A DNA stretch of 64,000 bases from positions 2,623,788 to 2,687,787 of the forward strand of contig CM036251.1 of the NCBI GenBank assembly GCA_020698575.1, read 5' to 3'. Under the pieces are notes generated by a model that saw nothing but the letters and a program-made list of their open reading frames with translations, was not told the DNA's origin and searched no databases. The DNA comes from Bostrychus sinensis (Eukaryota; Chordata; Actinopteri; Gobiiformes; Eleotridae). Made by a program: the position numbers and the translations under genes. Positions 45,369 through 56,111 of this stretch are shown here, in pieces; the first letter of the stretch is position 1; each line of letters begins with the position of its first letter.

Positions 45369-47592
45369 TGTAGCCCGTGTGTAGCCCGTGTGTAGCCTGT
45401 GTGTAGCATGTGTGTAGCCCGTGTGTAGCCTGTGTGTAGCCCGTGTGTAGCCCGTGTGTAGCCCGTGTGTAGCATGTGTGTAGCATGTGTGTAGCCCGTG
45501 TGTAGCATGTGTGTAGCCTGTGTGTAGCATGTGTGTAGCATGTGTGTAGCATGTGTGTAGCCCGTGTGTAGCCCGTGTGTAGCATGTGTGTAGCCCGTGT
45601 GTAGCCCGTGTGTAGCATGTGTGTAGCATGTGTGTAGCATGTGTGTAGCCCGTGTGTAGCATGTGTGTAGCCCCTGTAGGGCCTGTGTGTAGCCCGTGTG
45701 TAGCATGTGTGTAGCATGTGTGTAGCATGTGTTTAGCCAGTGTGTAGCCCGTGTGTAGCATGTGTGTAGCCCGTGTGTAGCCCGTGTGTAGCCAGTGTGT
45801 AGCCCGTGTGTAGCCCGTGTGTAGCCTGTGTGTAGCCCGTGTGTAGCATGTGTGTAGCATGTGTAGCCCGTGTGTAGCATGTGTGTAGCATGTGTGTAGC
45901 CCGTGTGTAGCATGTGTGTAGCATGTGTGTAGCCCGTTTGTAGCATGTGTGTAGCATGTGTGTAGCCTGTGTGTAGCCTGTGTGTAGCCTGTGTGTAGCC
46001 TGTGTGCAGCATGTGTGTAGCCTGTGTGTAGCCTGTGTGCAGCATGTGTGTAGCATGTGTGTAGCCCTTGTGTAGCCTGTGTTGCCCGTGTGTTGCCCGT
46101 GTGTAGCCTGTGTGTAGCCTGTGTGCAGCATGTGTGTAGCCTGTGTAGCCCGTGTGTTGCCCGTGTGTAGCATGTGTGTAGCCTGTGTGTAGCATGTGTG
46201 TAGCCTGTGTGTAGCCTGTGTGTAGCATGTGTGTAGCCTGTGTGTAGCCTGTGTGCAGCATGTGTGTAGCATGTGTGTAGCCCTTGTGTAGCCTGTGTAG
46301 CCCGTGTGTTGCCCGTGTGTAGCATGTGTGTAGCCCGTGTGTAGCATGTGTGCAGCTTGTGTGTAGCATGTGTGTAGCATGTGTGTAGCCCTTGTGTAGC
46401 CTGTGTGTAGCCCGTGTGTAGCCTGTGTGTAGCCTGTGTGTAGCCTGTGTGCAGCTTGTGTGTAGCCTGTGTGTAGCCTGTGTGCAGCATGTGTGTAGCC
46501 TGTGTGTAGCCTGTGTGTAGCCTGTGTGCAGCCTGTGTGCAGCATGTGTGTAGCCTGTGTGTAGCCTGTGTGCAGCTTGTGTGCAGCTTGTGTGTAGCCC
46601 GTGTGTAGCATGTGTGTAGCCTGTGTGTAGCCTGTGTGCAGCATGTGTGTAGCCTGTGTGTAGCCTGTGTGTAGCCTGTGTGCAGCCTGTGTGCAGCATG
46701 TGTGTAGCCTGTGTGTAGCCCGTGTGTAGCCTGTGTGTAGCCTGTGTGTAGCCAGTGTGTAGCCTGTGTGTAGCCTGTGTGTAGCATGTGTGTAGCCTGT
46801 GTGTAGCATGTGTGCAGCATGTGTGTAGCCTGTGTGTAGCATGTGTGTAGCCTGTGTGTAGCATGTGTGCAGCTTGTGCGTAGCCTGTGTGTAGCCTGTG
46901 TGCAGCTTGTGTGTAGCATGTGTGCAGCCTGTGTGTAGCATGTGTGTAGCCTGTGTGTAGCCTGTGTGTAGCATGTGTGTAGCCCTTGTGTAGCCTGTGT
47001 GTAGCCTGTGTGTAGCCAGTGTGTAGCCTGTGTGCAGCCTGTGTGTAGCATGTGTGCAGCCTGTGTGTAGCATGTGTGCAGCCTGTGTGTAGCATGTGTG
47101 CAGCCTGTGTGTAGCCTGTGTGTAGCCAGTGTGTAGCCTGTGTGTAGCCTGTGTGTAGCATGTGTGTAGCATGTGTGCAGCCTGTGTGTAGCATGTGTGT
47201 AGCCTGTGTGTAGCTTGTGTGTAGCCTGTGTGTAGCCTGTGTGTAGCATGTGTGTAGCCCGTGTGTAGCCCGTGTGTAGCCCGTGTGTAGCATGTGTGTA
47301 GCCTGTGTGTAGCCTGTGTGTAGCCTGTGTGTAGCCAGTGTGTAGCATGTGTGTAGCATGTGTGCAGCCTGTGTGTAGCATGTGTGTAGCCTGTGTGTAG
47401 CTTGTGTGTAGCCTGTGTGTAGCCTGTGTGTAGCATGTGTGTAGCCCGTGTGTAGCCCGTGTGTAGCCCGTGTGTAGCCCGTGTGTAGCCCGTGTGTAGC
47501 CCGTGTGTAGCCTGTGTGTAGCCTGTGTGTAGCCCGTGTGTAGCCCGTGTGTAGCATGTGTGTAGCCTGTGTGTAGCTTGTGTGTAGCCTGT
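45369..47592. repeat. 11-bp minisatellite, GTGTGTAGCCT/C
   Basis: About 200 units of tgtgtagcccg, tgtgtagcctg and tgtgtagcatg. All three minus-strand frames are open because the array has almost no stops, giving artefactual ORFs of up to 731 codons (HATHMLHTGYT). Markers show higher-order structure: cccttg at 46065, 46281, 46389 and 46983 (steps 216, 108, 594). A ~128-bp block marked by agcttgtgtgtagc at 47212 and 47399 is 187 bp apart (17 units). Confidence 0.97.
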
Positions 47593-47689
47593 GGTTACGT
47601 CAGACTCATAACTAATGCAAAGACTTCCTGAGCGGTTTAACTTTAACCCTGTGTGAGGTATGGAGAAGTACAGGTATGTGCTAAAGGTG

Positions 47690-47850
47690 ACATTTTGGAG
47701 CAGTAAAAAGTAACAAGCCTGTTCTGACAAAGTAAGGAGTAAAAAGTACAGATATTTGTGCTCAAATGTAAGGAGTAAAAGTAAAAATGTGTCAGAAAAA
47801 TAATTACTCAAGTAAAGTACAGATACCTAAAAAAAACTACTTAAATGCAG
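47690..47850. repeat. 'AGTAAAAGTAC' interspersed repeat
   Basis: aggagtaaaaagtacagat, tactcaagtaaagtacagat and similar words form a fish repeat also glimpsed at 28.4 and 37.4 kb. Confidence 0.6.
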
Positions 47851-48926
47851 ATACTTTTTTACTTCACATCCCAGTTCCAAATCGACCTGATCCTGGCTCA
47901 GATCCGAATTCAGTCCAAACACGAGGAACGAGGAAGTGATAAATGTCACTGGAGTGTAAGGAATAATGAGCAGTGGTTCTTTGAAGAAAAGTACAAAGAT
48001 AAGTCATCCTGTGCGTATACTTTCGTGTACTCAAAGAGGGCCAAGTTTTGTTGCACCTGGTTTTGTGGCGACCCCCAAAAAGAAAAGCCAAAGTCATTGC
48101 TGAATATAATGAACATATAAAAGGCCTCATTTGAACAAAAACAAAAACAAAAACAGCATTCAAACCAATCACATTTGATCCAAAAGTCTTTTTTCCTGCT
48201 AAAAATGATTTCAGACATGGTTTTACTTCTAATTTCCAGGTCACACAGCAGATGACGATGGTAGATGTCAGCTAATAATAAGAATATTGAGTCATGCTAA
48301 TTAACTGGACATGTTTCATTTCTATTTGGAGTTTTGAAATTGGTCACAAGTCAGGTTCCTGCCCTGTGCCGTCCCATCCTGGCTCCCTGCTCCATGTGTG
48401 ATTCAGAGCCGTCATCGTGTGGAGTATCCCTGACTCACGGTGACCTGCGCGGCCTCAGAGAGATCAGATTTAACCCGGAGGATATGAATCACAATGAGGA
48501 GGAGGAGGAGGAGGAGGAGGAGGAGGAGGAGGAGGAGGTCTGGAAACACAGGTGAGTCACTTCAACATTCACCAGAAACACAACCAGAAAACTACAATAA
48601 GAGCTGAACCCAGAGGTCTTGCCCCACACAGGAAGGGTTTAAACAGGTCCTGGTGTTAAAGTCTAAACAAGAAACTGAGCCACGAGTGAGAAATGTTTCT
48701 GGAGCAGTGACGCTGTGTTTAGTCAGAGGATTGGTGGTTTAACAAAAACACACCAGGGCTTTGCTAACACAGTGACCCAATTTCAGATACATTCTTTGTC
48801 CATACAATGACAGGACCACCTTTTTATATTATTTTGATAAAAGGATATAATGGAGAAGTCTGGTTCTATGTCCCCATGCCCATGTCTGCTGCATATCATT
48901 TTTTAAACAGGGAAACAGTCTTTGTA
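47851..48926. other. Spacer, no confirmed gene
   Basis: Apart from the weak exon candidate at 48355-48551, nothing coding is supported. Confidence 0.4.
48355..48551 (+). CDS. Weak candidate exon ending at an ideal splice donor
   Basis: A frame open across 48334-48555 is bordered by acaagtcag at 48354 and by acacag|gtgagt at 48551/48552, a consensus donor. The peptide includes CDSEPSSCGVSLTHGDLRG and ends in 14 glutamates from a (GAG)n tract (48498-48538). No known domain. A chance donor is possible. Confidence 0.2.
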
Positions 48927-48928
48927 CA

Positions 48929-49960
48929 CTGCAAAAAAAAGTGGGTAACAATTTGCACAGATATTTTTGGATAGACATTACCCCTCTGTGTTAGGTAAAA
49001 CACAATAATTTAAAATGGGTAAAAGCTATCTATTTTTTCTAATACTTTTTATAGCAGGAAACTGGGTAATATTTAACTGTAGGTTGTGAGTATAATAGTG
49101 AGTAAATAGGTCTTCTACTGAATCATAACCAGTAATAATAAACCATTATTTTCTAATAATTTAATCATAGAATATTGGTAAAATTTACTTTTGGCTACAA
49201 GTATAAAATTAGACATGTACTAAATTATTATTAATAATAACCCACTATAAAGAAATACACAACAGAGACAATATTAAAATGGTAAATTGCTTTTATTTAA
49301 ACAAACAAACTGTGAACAAAACCAACTTCTTTTGAGAGCTCCAGGAACAGAGAACCCAGGGGCCGCTCCTGTGGACAGAGAACAGAGAACCGTTAGCTTA
49401 AAAAACATCCGTTAGCCCCAAACTTAGCGCTGAGGTTCACTCACTGTGGCAGAGGAAAGTTAACATTAGCTAATTCATCAACATAACACTTTTCAGACAT
49501 GTTCTGATAAGTTTAAAGACATTTTTACATTATTAGAAAAGTTAAAGTTAGCCAATGCTAATGCTAAAAATCGGAGCTAACAAATAAGCTAACACATTTG
49601 AAAGTTAGTATTTTTAGTTACATCAAAGTTCAACACAGACAACTTCCTTTTGTGTCTTTTAGCTTAAATAAACCATAAATATAAATAAAAGATGTAGTTT
49701 TGACACAGACCTGTCCCTGCTCCAACCAATCACACGCCAGCACAAACAAGCTCAGCCAATAAGAGAGTGACATTTTCAAAAGAGAGGCGGGACTAGCTTA
49801 ACTGTCACTAAACATAGTATTTTAGGGTAAACTTTAACTCTATCCTGGAGGTCATCGGCAAAAAGTATTTAATGTTAATATATTACCCAAAATAACCAAG
49901 TAAAAAATAAACTATTAATGTGGCTCAAATTTACTACCCTCAAAAATTATTTATTACAGT
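48929..49960. mobile_element. Possible inverted-repeat element (CACTG...CAGTG)
   Basis: Left cactgcaaaaaaaagtgggt and right end (reverse complement) cactgtaataaataattttt share only the first bases and A-richness; TA is on both sides. Interior has no ORF. Assignment is weak. Confidence 0.3.
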
Positions 49961-50185
49961 GTAAGATTTAGATCTGACCTCAGTCATACAGGCTGACAGA
50001 ACACCAGCAGCCTGCTCTGGTGACTCCGCTGGGCCATAAAGAACTGCAACTTTCATGAAAAAGCTAGCAGCAGCTTAAAGGCAAGTAATCTATAAAGAGA
50101 CGAAACAGCAAGGGTCCAAGTATAGAGCCCTGTGGTACGCCCGTTCTAATGTTTAAGAGTGAGGATTTATCCTGGGCAACTTTAA

Positions 50186-50915
50186 AGTTACACTGTGTAA
50201 CTTTTCTCCTAAATATGTGGGGCATACTGACTTGTTTTTGTGATTTTTTGAGCGATTATAAGGCCTGAGGTGCGATCTGTTGCTCCGAGCGGGGCTTCTG
50301 TACTGAGAAACCGCCCTCGCAACTTGGCCGGGAGCGCTCCGCTGTTGAGGAAGAGTCACGTGACAGGAAATGACTTGAGGCGCAGTATAACCAGGAAGCT
50401 ACTTTTAGCGTTGTTATTTTCGCCAGTTCGTCAGGGCCGAAGGACACAAGAAGATGAAGACAATGTCGGACGAGGCAAGAAAAAGAAAATGTGAAAGGGA
50501 CCGCACCAGATCGCAGACAAGAGTCAACATCGGACAGACTTTTGCTCGCTGGCGTCAGATGAGAGACAGAGAAGGCTGCAAATCGGATCACGTTTTTGCT
50601 TCTTTATTGTTGGGCAGGTAAATTAGCCTCTTTATTTTTTCTTTAGAACGTGCTTTTTCATACAGTTATTAGTTGTTTTTACTGCGACCATTGCATATTT
50701 GTTGATAAGCTAACGCTAGCGCTAACTCTATAGAAGATCCAGTCCAAACTTCCAAAGGTAGCAGCAGGTCAACTAAAGTTGAAACAATGATGGAAATAGA
50801 CGCACGCTCACACAGTTTCAGAAGGAGGAGGGGCCCTAGTGTTTACGTTTTGCGACGGTGCAGTGGCACCTGTGGCCTTTAGAGGCGCAAGACCGGGAAT
50901 CTTACACAGTGAACT
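50186..50915 (+). mobile_element. TTAA-flanked (piggyBac-like) MITE, copy 3
   Basis: 730 bp between TTAA at 50182-50185 and 50916-50919. Near-identical to copies 1 and 2. Right terminus lost one base (cacagtgaact). Inserted in a LINE reverse transcriptase relic. Confidence 0.88.
50454..50621 (+). CDS. Exon-like ORF (55 aa) in MITE copy 3
   Basis: Same frame as 4152-4319, intact: MSDEARKRK, TRVNIG, FARWRQMRDREG, KSDH, LLLGR, then a donor-like gcag|gtaaat. Differences from copy 1 are a few substitutions. Function unknown. Confidence 0.45.
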   Translation: MKTMSDEARKRKCERDRTRSQTRVNIGQTFARWRQMRDREGCKSDHVFASLLLGR

Positions 50916-51685
50916 TTAACATGCTGTTGTCTGGACTGAAGATATGATGCAACCCAATGGACTTTCCTTGGTAGAGAAATTAAAAGATAACATTTTATAA
51001 AACTGTGATGAACTGTACTGAAAGCCTTTTTCAGATCGAGGAATACAATTTTCAATAACCTGATCTAAAGGCAAACTGCTGCGGGAGGAGCTGACTGAAG
51101 AGGTCGATCAGTTGTGCCTCTTTTTAACTGCTTTGGATAAAATGGGTAAAATATATACTGGACAGGAATTACACACTTGGTCCTGAATTCCTGTTTTAAA
51201 TATTGGTGCAATGACCAACCTAAAAGAAATGTTCTGGTTCTGGAAAGATTGACAAGATGTGACAGTGGATTTATGTTGTAAACAGTTTACTGTACACAGC
51301 GTACAACTTTAATTGTTGTTTCTTAGTTGATACATTTTTAGCTCATATTTGTGGTTTAAAATGAAAAGTAACGTTACTTATACAGAAAAGTGAAGAGTAT
51401 GCACATCACATGACCTCTGGGTTGGCTGGTTGTTCTTTCATGTCGTGTCATTTTCAGTCTAATACGTCATGGACATTTATGCTATCAGGTGCTATGTAAG
51501 CGCTGAGCTGCTACAGTGAACTAAAAAAATTGTAGCATTTCTTGTTAATATGAGAAAGTTTCATGTTATAACGAGATAATTTTCTTGTTCAAACATATTA
51601 TGTTAAAATGAGATAACTTTCTTGTTATGTGATAATATTTTCATTTAAATTAGATCATTTTCTAGTTTAAACGAGATAATGTAAT

Positions 51686-52300
51686 GTCTGTGAAGACTCT
51701 CACTCGTCCAGGGTAAATGCATCGCAACAAAAGTTAAAAAAGCAGTCATCTGGATTGGATTTTTCAAGTTGAAGACGTTTCACCTCTTATCCAAGAGGGT
51801 TTCTCAATTCTGAAATGAACTGGAACGAAACGAGCTGGTTTATATTCTTCTAGGAAGGAGGAGTTTAGACCTGAAACTAAATTCTATTGGTCAATGTGAC
51901 CATGAATAGCCTGAGTGGTTTCGGGTCATTAGGAGTCCTTTGTCCTCAGCTGGAGTGAGTGGCAGAGTGGTTAACCCTCCTGGGCCTGGGCAGCTCCTTC
52001 AGATGTAAATGACCTGAGTGAAACTGGTTTGTTTTGTTTGGGTTTCAGGAGACTGTTGTAGACAGAAGGAAGGTTGTATCTGAGCCCACCATTTCTGTTT
52101 AAAGAAGGTTTATCTTTTTTGACAAAGATTGTTTCTTTCACTCCTCGCTCAGACGTCCTTTCTCTCTGGCTAAGATTCGGACCTCACTGTCCTCAAAGCA
52201 GTGGTTTGTGTCCTTCAGGTGGAGGTGTCCTGCAGACTCTGGTCCACTGGAGTTGGCCCTGCGGTGTTGGTATACCCTCTGGTGCAGAGGTTTGAGGTTT
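51686..52300 (-). mobile_element. Penelope-like element, 5'-truncated, with 13-bp target duplication
   Basis: Flanked by gagataatgtaat at 51673-51685 and 52301-52313. The minus strand encodes YQHRRANSSGPESAGH, then HCFEDSEVRILARE and, after one frameshift (stop SEE*), GVKETIFVKKDKPSLNRNGG and LRYNLPSVYNSLL. These are C-terminal GIY-YIG-region motifs of Penelope-like elements. A 3' tail follows (51760-51800). Confidence 0.8.
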
Positions 52301-52374
52301 GAGATAATGTAATCATTATAAGGTTATCATTTTCTCGTTTAAATGAGATCATTTTCTCGTTACAGTGTCACTAC

Positions 52375-52605
52375 AGCGGCACAGTGGTGTAGTGGTTAGC
52401 ACTCTTGCCTTACAGTAAGAAGGTCCTGTGTTTGATTCCCAGACCAGGCGGGGCCTTTCTGTGTGGAGTTTCTCTGTTCTCCCTGTGTCTGCGTAGGTTT
52501 TCCCTCCCACTAAAGAGAGGTACAATAGGTTTCCCATGGGGCCAGGACTCTCCTTTAAATGAGAATCTGAATCTGAGTGGGACTTTCCTGGTTAAATAAA
52601 AAGTA
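52375..52605 (+). mobile_element. SINE of a second family
   Basis: tRNA-like head ggcacagtggtgtagtggtt with box A (52385-52400) and box B gtttgattcc (52429-52439), then ggcggggcctttctgtg and a tail ending ggactttcctggttaaataa. Different from the SINE family at 21.9 kb. Confidence 0.75.
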
Positions 52606-53010
52606 AAATAATTGTCTCGTTAAAACAAGATACTTTTCTTGATATAACAGAAAAACTTTCTTGTAAAAATGAGATCATGTTGTTCCTTGATTGCCAGTTT
52701 GGTGGTGATACTGTTCGTCTAAATTATGGATTTTTAAGAACGTAAACAGTGCCTCCATTCGTCTCCATCTGCTCCCTCCTCCTGTCATGAGGCATTATGG
52801 GAAAACATGAGCTGTTTTAACAAATGATTGTATATAAGACATTTTTTATACGCCACTGAGCAAGTAAAGTAATTTTAAAGAGATCATTTTCTTGTTTAAA
52901 TGAGAAAGTTATTACATTATAACAGGAAAATGATCTTGTTTAAATGTAATACTATCACGTTTTAATGAGAAAAAGATTTCATGAGAACGTGAAATTTTTT
53001 TGTACTAACG

Positions 53011-54079
53011 AGAAACACTAATAATAATTTTTCTTTCATTGTCAGTTCAGCGCTTCTGCAGCTGTGCAGTAATAAAGATGACTCGACTGTTTTTGTTAAT
53101 GTTTTTGTTATCATATCTTTCCCTGCACCAACAGTGGTTTAACTCAAAGTAAAACAATGATAACTCAGGGTAGTGACTTTAGTGACTCTGGTCTCGCACG
53201 GATGATGTCATCTTTAGGAGCCCATTCATAATTCATCCTCCTCCTGGTGAGGTCAGTGTTTACCTCCCACAAACAACACATTATATATTCATCCACTTCC
53301 ACTTCCTGTTTAATAAACCACTTTAACTCCACACAGCCGCTCAGTGTGGTTCTCAAACTGTGGCACAGGTCCCACTGGTGGTACGCAGGAGTCTTTTGCA
53401 TTCAAAGTCCTGATTTAGTTTAATTTAGAGGCAGTTCTAATTTTGTTTAAGTCCTGCTCTGATTGAGAATTACATTTAATGTGTAGACCTCTGCTTAGTC
53501 CTGGTTATGTGGTTGTTTAGTCCTGGTTTAGTCCTTGTTTAGTCCTGGTTTTAGTCTGGATTATGTGCTCGTATCCTCCTGGTTTCGTCCAGGTCGAGTT
53601 CAATTTTAGTCCTCATTTGGATCAGGTTTAGTCTTAGGTAAATCCTGGTTTAGCCTAGGATTAGTCCAGTTTTGGTCCTTATTTAAATCTGGTTTAGTTC
53701 TGGTGTTGTCCTAGAATTGGTTTAGTCCTGGTTAACTGCTCATTTAGTCCTGGTTTAGCTCAGGTTTAGTCCTGGTTTAGTCCTGATGTAGTCTCTGTAG
53801 CACCTGAGTAAAACACACAGTTACATTACATTTACACAATTGCAGTATTATCTTATTCTCAGGATAAGTGCTGTAGTGTAGTGAAATAATTGGGGTTGGC
53901 AGCCTGTGTTTGAGTAATTGGTCTTTGCGTTTCATTCAGGTTCATTAGTCAGATATTGTGTTTGTGTGTTTGTGTGTTTGTGTGTGTTATCCTGGCTGCT
54001 GTTTGATGACTCAAGTGATCAGGAATGTGTTTATTAATACTGAGAAGAGAGAAAGTCCTTTTGGCTGCTCTCTTTCTTT
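53011..54079. other. Spacer with TTTAGTCCTGG words
   Basis: 53400-53800 contains scattered TTTAGTCCTGG-like words. 53955-53990 is a (GTGTGTTT)n microsatellite. No gene seen. Confidence 0.55.
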
Positions 54080-54180
54080 CAAGGATCACTACACAGGTCA
54101 TTTTTACACAGGATGCCATTTGTGTAGCAACCCCCTGCATTTATCCAGGCTTGGGACCAGCATTTGTAACGGATGGTGAC
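54080..54180. repeat. Retrotransposon-tail fragment
   Basis: 'ggatgccatttgtg…tttatccaggcttgggaccagca' resembles 27.44-27.58 kb. Spacer follows to 54661 with no gene seen. Confidence 0.5.
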
Positions 54181-54664
54181 TCTTCAGCAGTCCGTACAAA
54201 CGATGGGACTCAGTTTGGAGTTCAGCTTTATTCCTGTGACAGACATAAAAACACTGTTTTAGTGTCTTCACATACATCAGCGTCTGGCTCCGTCGTTGTA
54301 ACCGCGTTATGCTCTGAGCACCAGTTAGCTCACTGAAAGAAGTATCAGTCTGAATAAAAATGTACAAAACTCAAAATTAGCAAACAAACATAAAAATAGG
54401 ACCATAACATCCCAAAATATTTTCTTATCAACATATATTTGAGTGAAAATGAAAACAACACGTTAAATATGTTAAATAAAATATTGTGTTCACCAAGACG
54501 TAACTTACCCTAGAGGGCGAACTGAAGCTACTGAAGATAACACAGCCGGGAGCCATGTGCACTTCCGGTCTTTCAAAATAATATACCAAAACCATAAAAT
54601 TCACACACATATTGAATTATAATGAAATGAAATAGTATTACAAATGCATTTTTTAACTCTGTTA

Positions 54665-55368
54665 AGCTGGGGACACACTTCACGATTTTCTGAGTGGTTA
54701 CAGATTCTGAAAAGACCAGGAGCTCACACTAACGACTGGTTTCAGCAGATTTAGTTCTGACGACTGAAAGACTGCGCCTCACACACTACAAGATCTGCTG
54801 AGGCTGCAACTGACGCCAACCAAACGCAGCAAACTCTGGCGAGAACTAAATGGTAAACAAACATGGAGCTACCTGGGTCGCTGTTGCCGTTGTGTGCGCA
54901 GCTATCTGTTTGGAAAAAAGGAAAAAGAAAAAACGTCTATGTATCCAGTTTTGCTTGGGTAGCGCTCAACTTTCTTCGGTGTTTGCCATGATTGTTTATG
55001 TTTTCTTCTTCTTCATTTTTCCGCTTATATTTTCCCACCACTTCCTGTTGCTTCGTCTTCGTTCTCTGACGCTATTTCCTGTGTCCCATCAACTGTTTTT
55101 CATCGGCCGCTGGACTCCATAAATTCCCAGTTGGATGTAAACGTCCCACACTACAGGAGTGTGCTCCAGAGTCGGTGTTTGATTGCTTGCGACTGACGTC
55201 AGGCCGGGTTTTTGCGCCGATTCGAGTCTTTGAACATCACACACTAACGGATTTCAGGGCCGACTGCTGATTACGATTCCCTGCAGCTGGTGTTGACTGG
55301 TACAGACTCAGCGCAACTGTGAATCGTTATAAAATCGGGAAAAAAAATCGTGTAGTGTGTCCCCAGCT
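54665..55368 (+). mobile_element. PIF/Harbinger-like MITE, copy 2
   Basis: 704 bp between TTA at 54662-54664 and 55369-55371. Ends agctggggacacacttcacg and (reverse complement of right) agctggggacacactacacg. Opposite orientation to 15980-16687. Contains the plus-strand ORF at 54850-55122. Confidence 0.82.
54850..55122 (+). CDS. 90-codon ORF in Harbinger-like MITE copy 2
   Basis: Starts MVNKHGATWVAVAVVCAA like copy 1 and differs by a few substitutions and a 2-residue shorter F-run. Same caution applies. Confidence 0.25.
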   Translation: MVNKHGATWVAVAVVCAAICLEKRKKKKRLCIQFCLGSAQLSSVFAMIVYVFFFFIFPLIFSHHFLLLRLRSLTLFPVSHQLFFIGRWTP

Positions 55369-55371
55369 TTA

Positions 55372-56111
55372 CATATTACTCCCAGTCTACCCCAAACAGA
55401 CAGGGAACCAATCACTTCAACAAGCGGACAGAACCGTGAGGATTTCCCAACTGTTGGGTTGGAATACAAAGCTGGGTCACACAGAGGTTCGTTATACACC
55501 AGGCACAACATTATGACCACCTGACCTCTGAATGTGCAGCCCCAGGAACCTTTTGTCGACACGTATTTGCCCTGCTGATAGGAACTAGGAGATGTGAGCG
55601 CTGCGACGGTGTGTGACCTAACAAAACAAAACATATCGCTAGCTTGAAGAGCAAAGCCAGATCGCACTGTTCACTGTGGGAACCGTAAGAACGTAGTTTA
55701 TTGAGAAAGTGAGGAGACCAAGGATCCAGCATCAGTTGTACTTAATTTTATGACTGTAAAAAGTGATGTGGAGCTCCGAGGACAAGTCATACCGGAGGTG
55801 AGTCTAAGTAGCTGTAAAATTAGCGGCTTGTCTGTGTGTTATGAGTAAATATTTTAAGAGAACTGCAAAAGATGGAGGTGAACATGTGCATACGACACCT
55901 ACGTCTTTAACTGCGTCGCTGAAAGATTCCAAGGCAGACAGAATACTTCCTAGCTTGGACGGCCTGACTGTTCTTTTCCTGTTCTTTTCCTGTTCTATAC
56001 AAAGAACAGTTTCATTTCTACAGGTGGAACAATTTCAGGTGGAGTAACCAATCAGAGAAATGAAGGATGGGACATAAGCAGTGCACCTGTAATGGATTAT
56101 TGCAGTTTTTT
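55372..56111. other. Spacer, no gene seen
   Basis: No supported ORF or repeat other than short words. Confidence 0.4.

Larger units (their letters stand above)
50040..51275 (-). pseudogene. LINE reverse transcriptase (minus) split by a MITE
   Basis: Minus-strand blocks: VIAPIFKTG (~51210), PVYILPILSKAVKKR (~51140), FLDLKKAF (catalytic motif A, 51020-51042), VHWVASYLQSRQQ (~50950), then after the MITE SSLLNIRTGVPQGSILGPLL at ~50103-50165. This order matches jockey/CR1/L2-like reverse transcriptases. Frames shift several times and the F-x-D-D region is missing, so it is dead. MITE copy 3 sits between the motif-A region and the GVPQGS block. Confidence 0.8.
51525..53010. repeat. Degenerate 'AACGAGATAATTTTCTCGTT' repeat with insertions
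   Basis: Semi-palindromic units such as gagataattttcttgtt and gagatcattttctcgtt recur at 51525-51690, 52300-52370, 52608-52680 and 52860-53010. A Penelope-like element (51686-52300) and a SINE (52375-52605) were inserted into this repeat, breaking it into pieces. Confidence 0.65.

Noticed and set aside
45362..47811. ORFs of 731, 692 and 671 codons on the minus strand
   Set aside because: They are the 11-bp minisatellite read in three frames; no domain, codon bias or start context.
48929..49960. Confident transposon call
   Set aside because: Only the terminal CACTG and A-rich stretch match; kept only as a weak feature.
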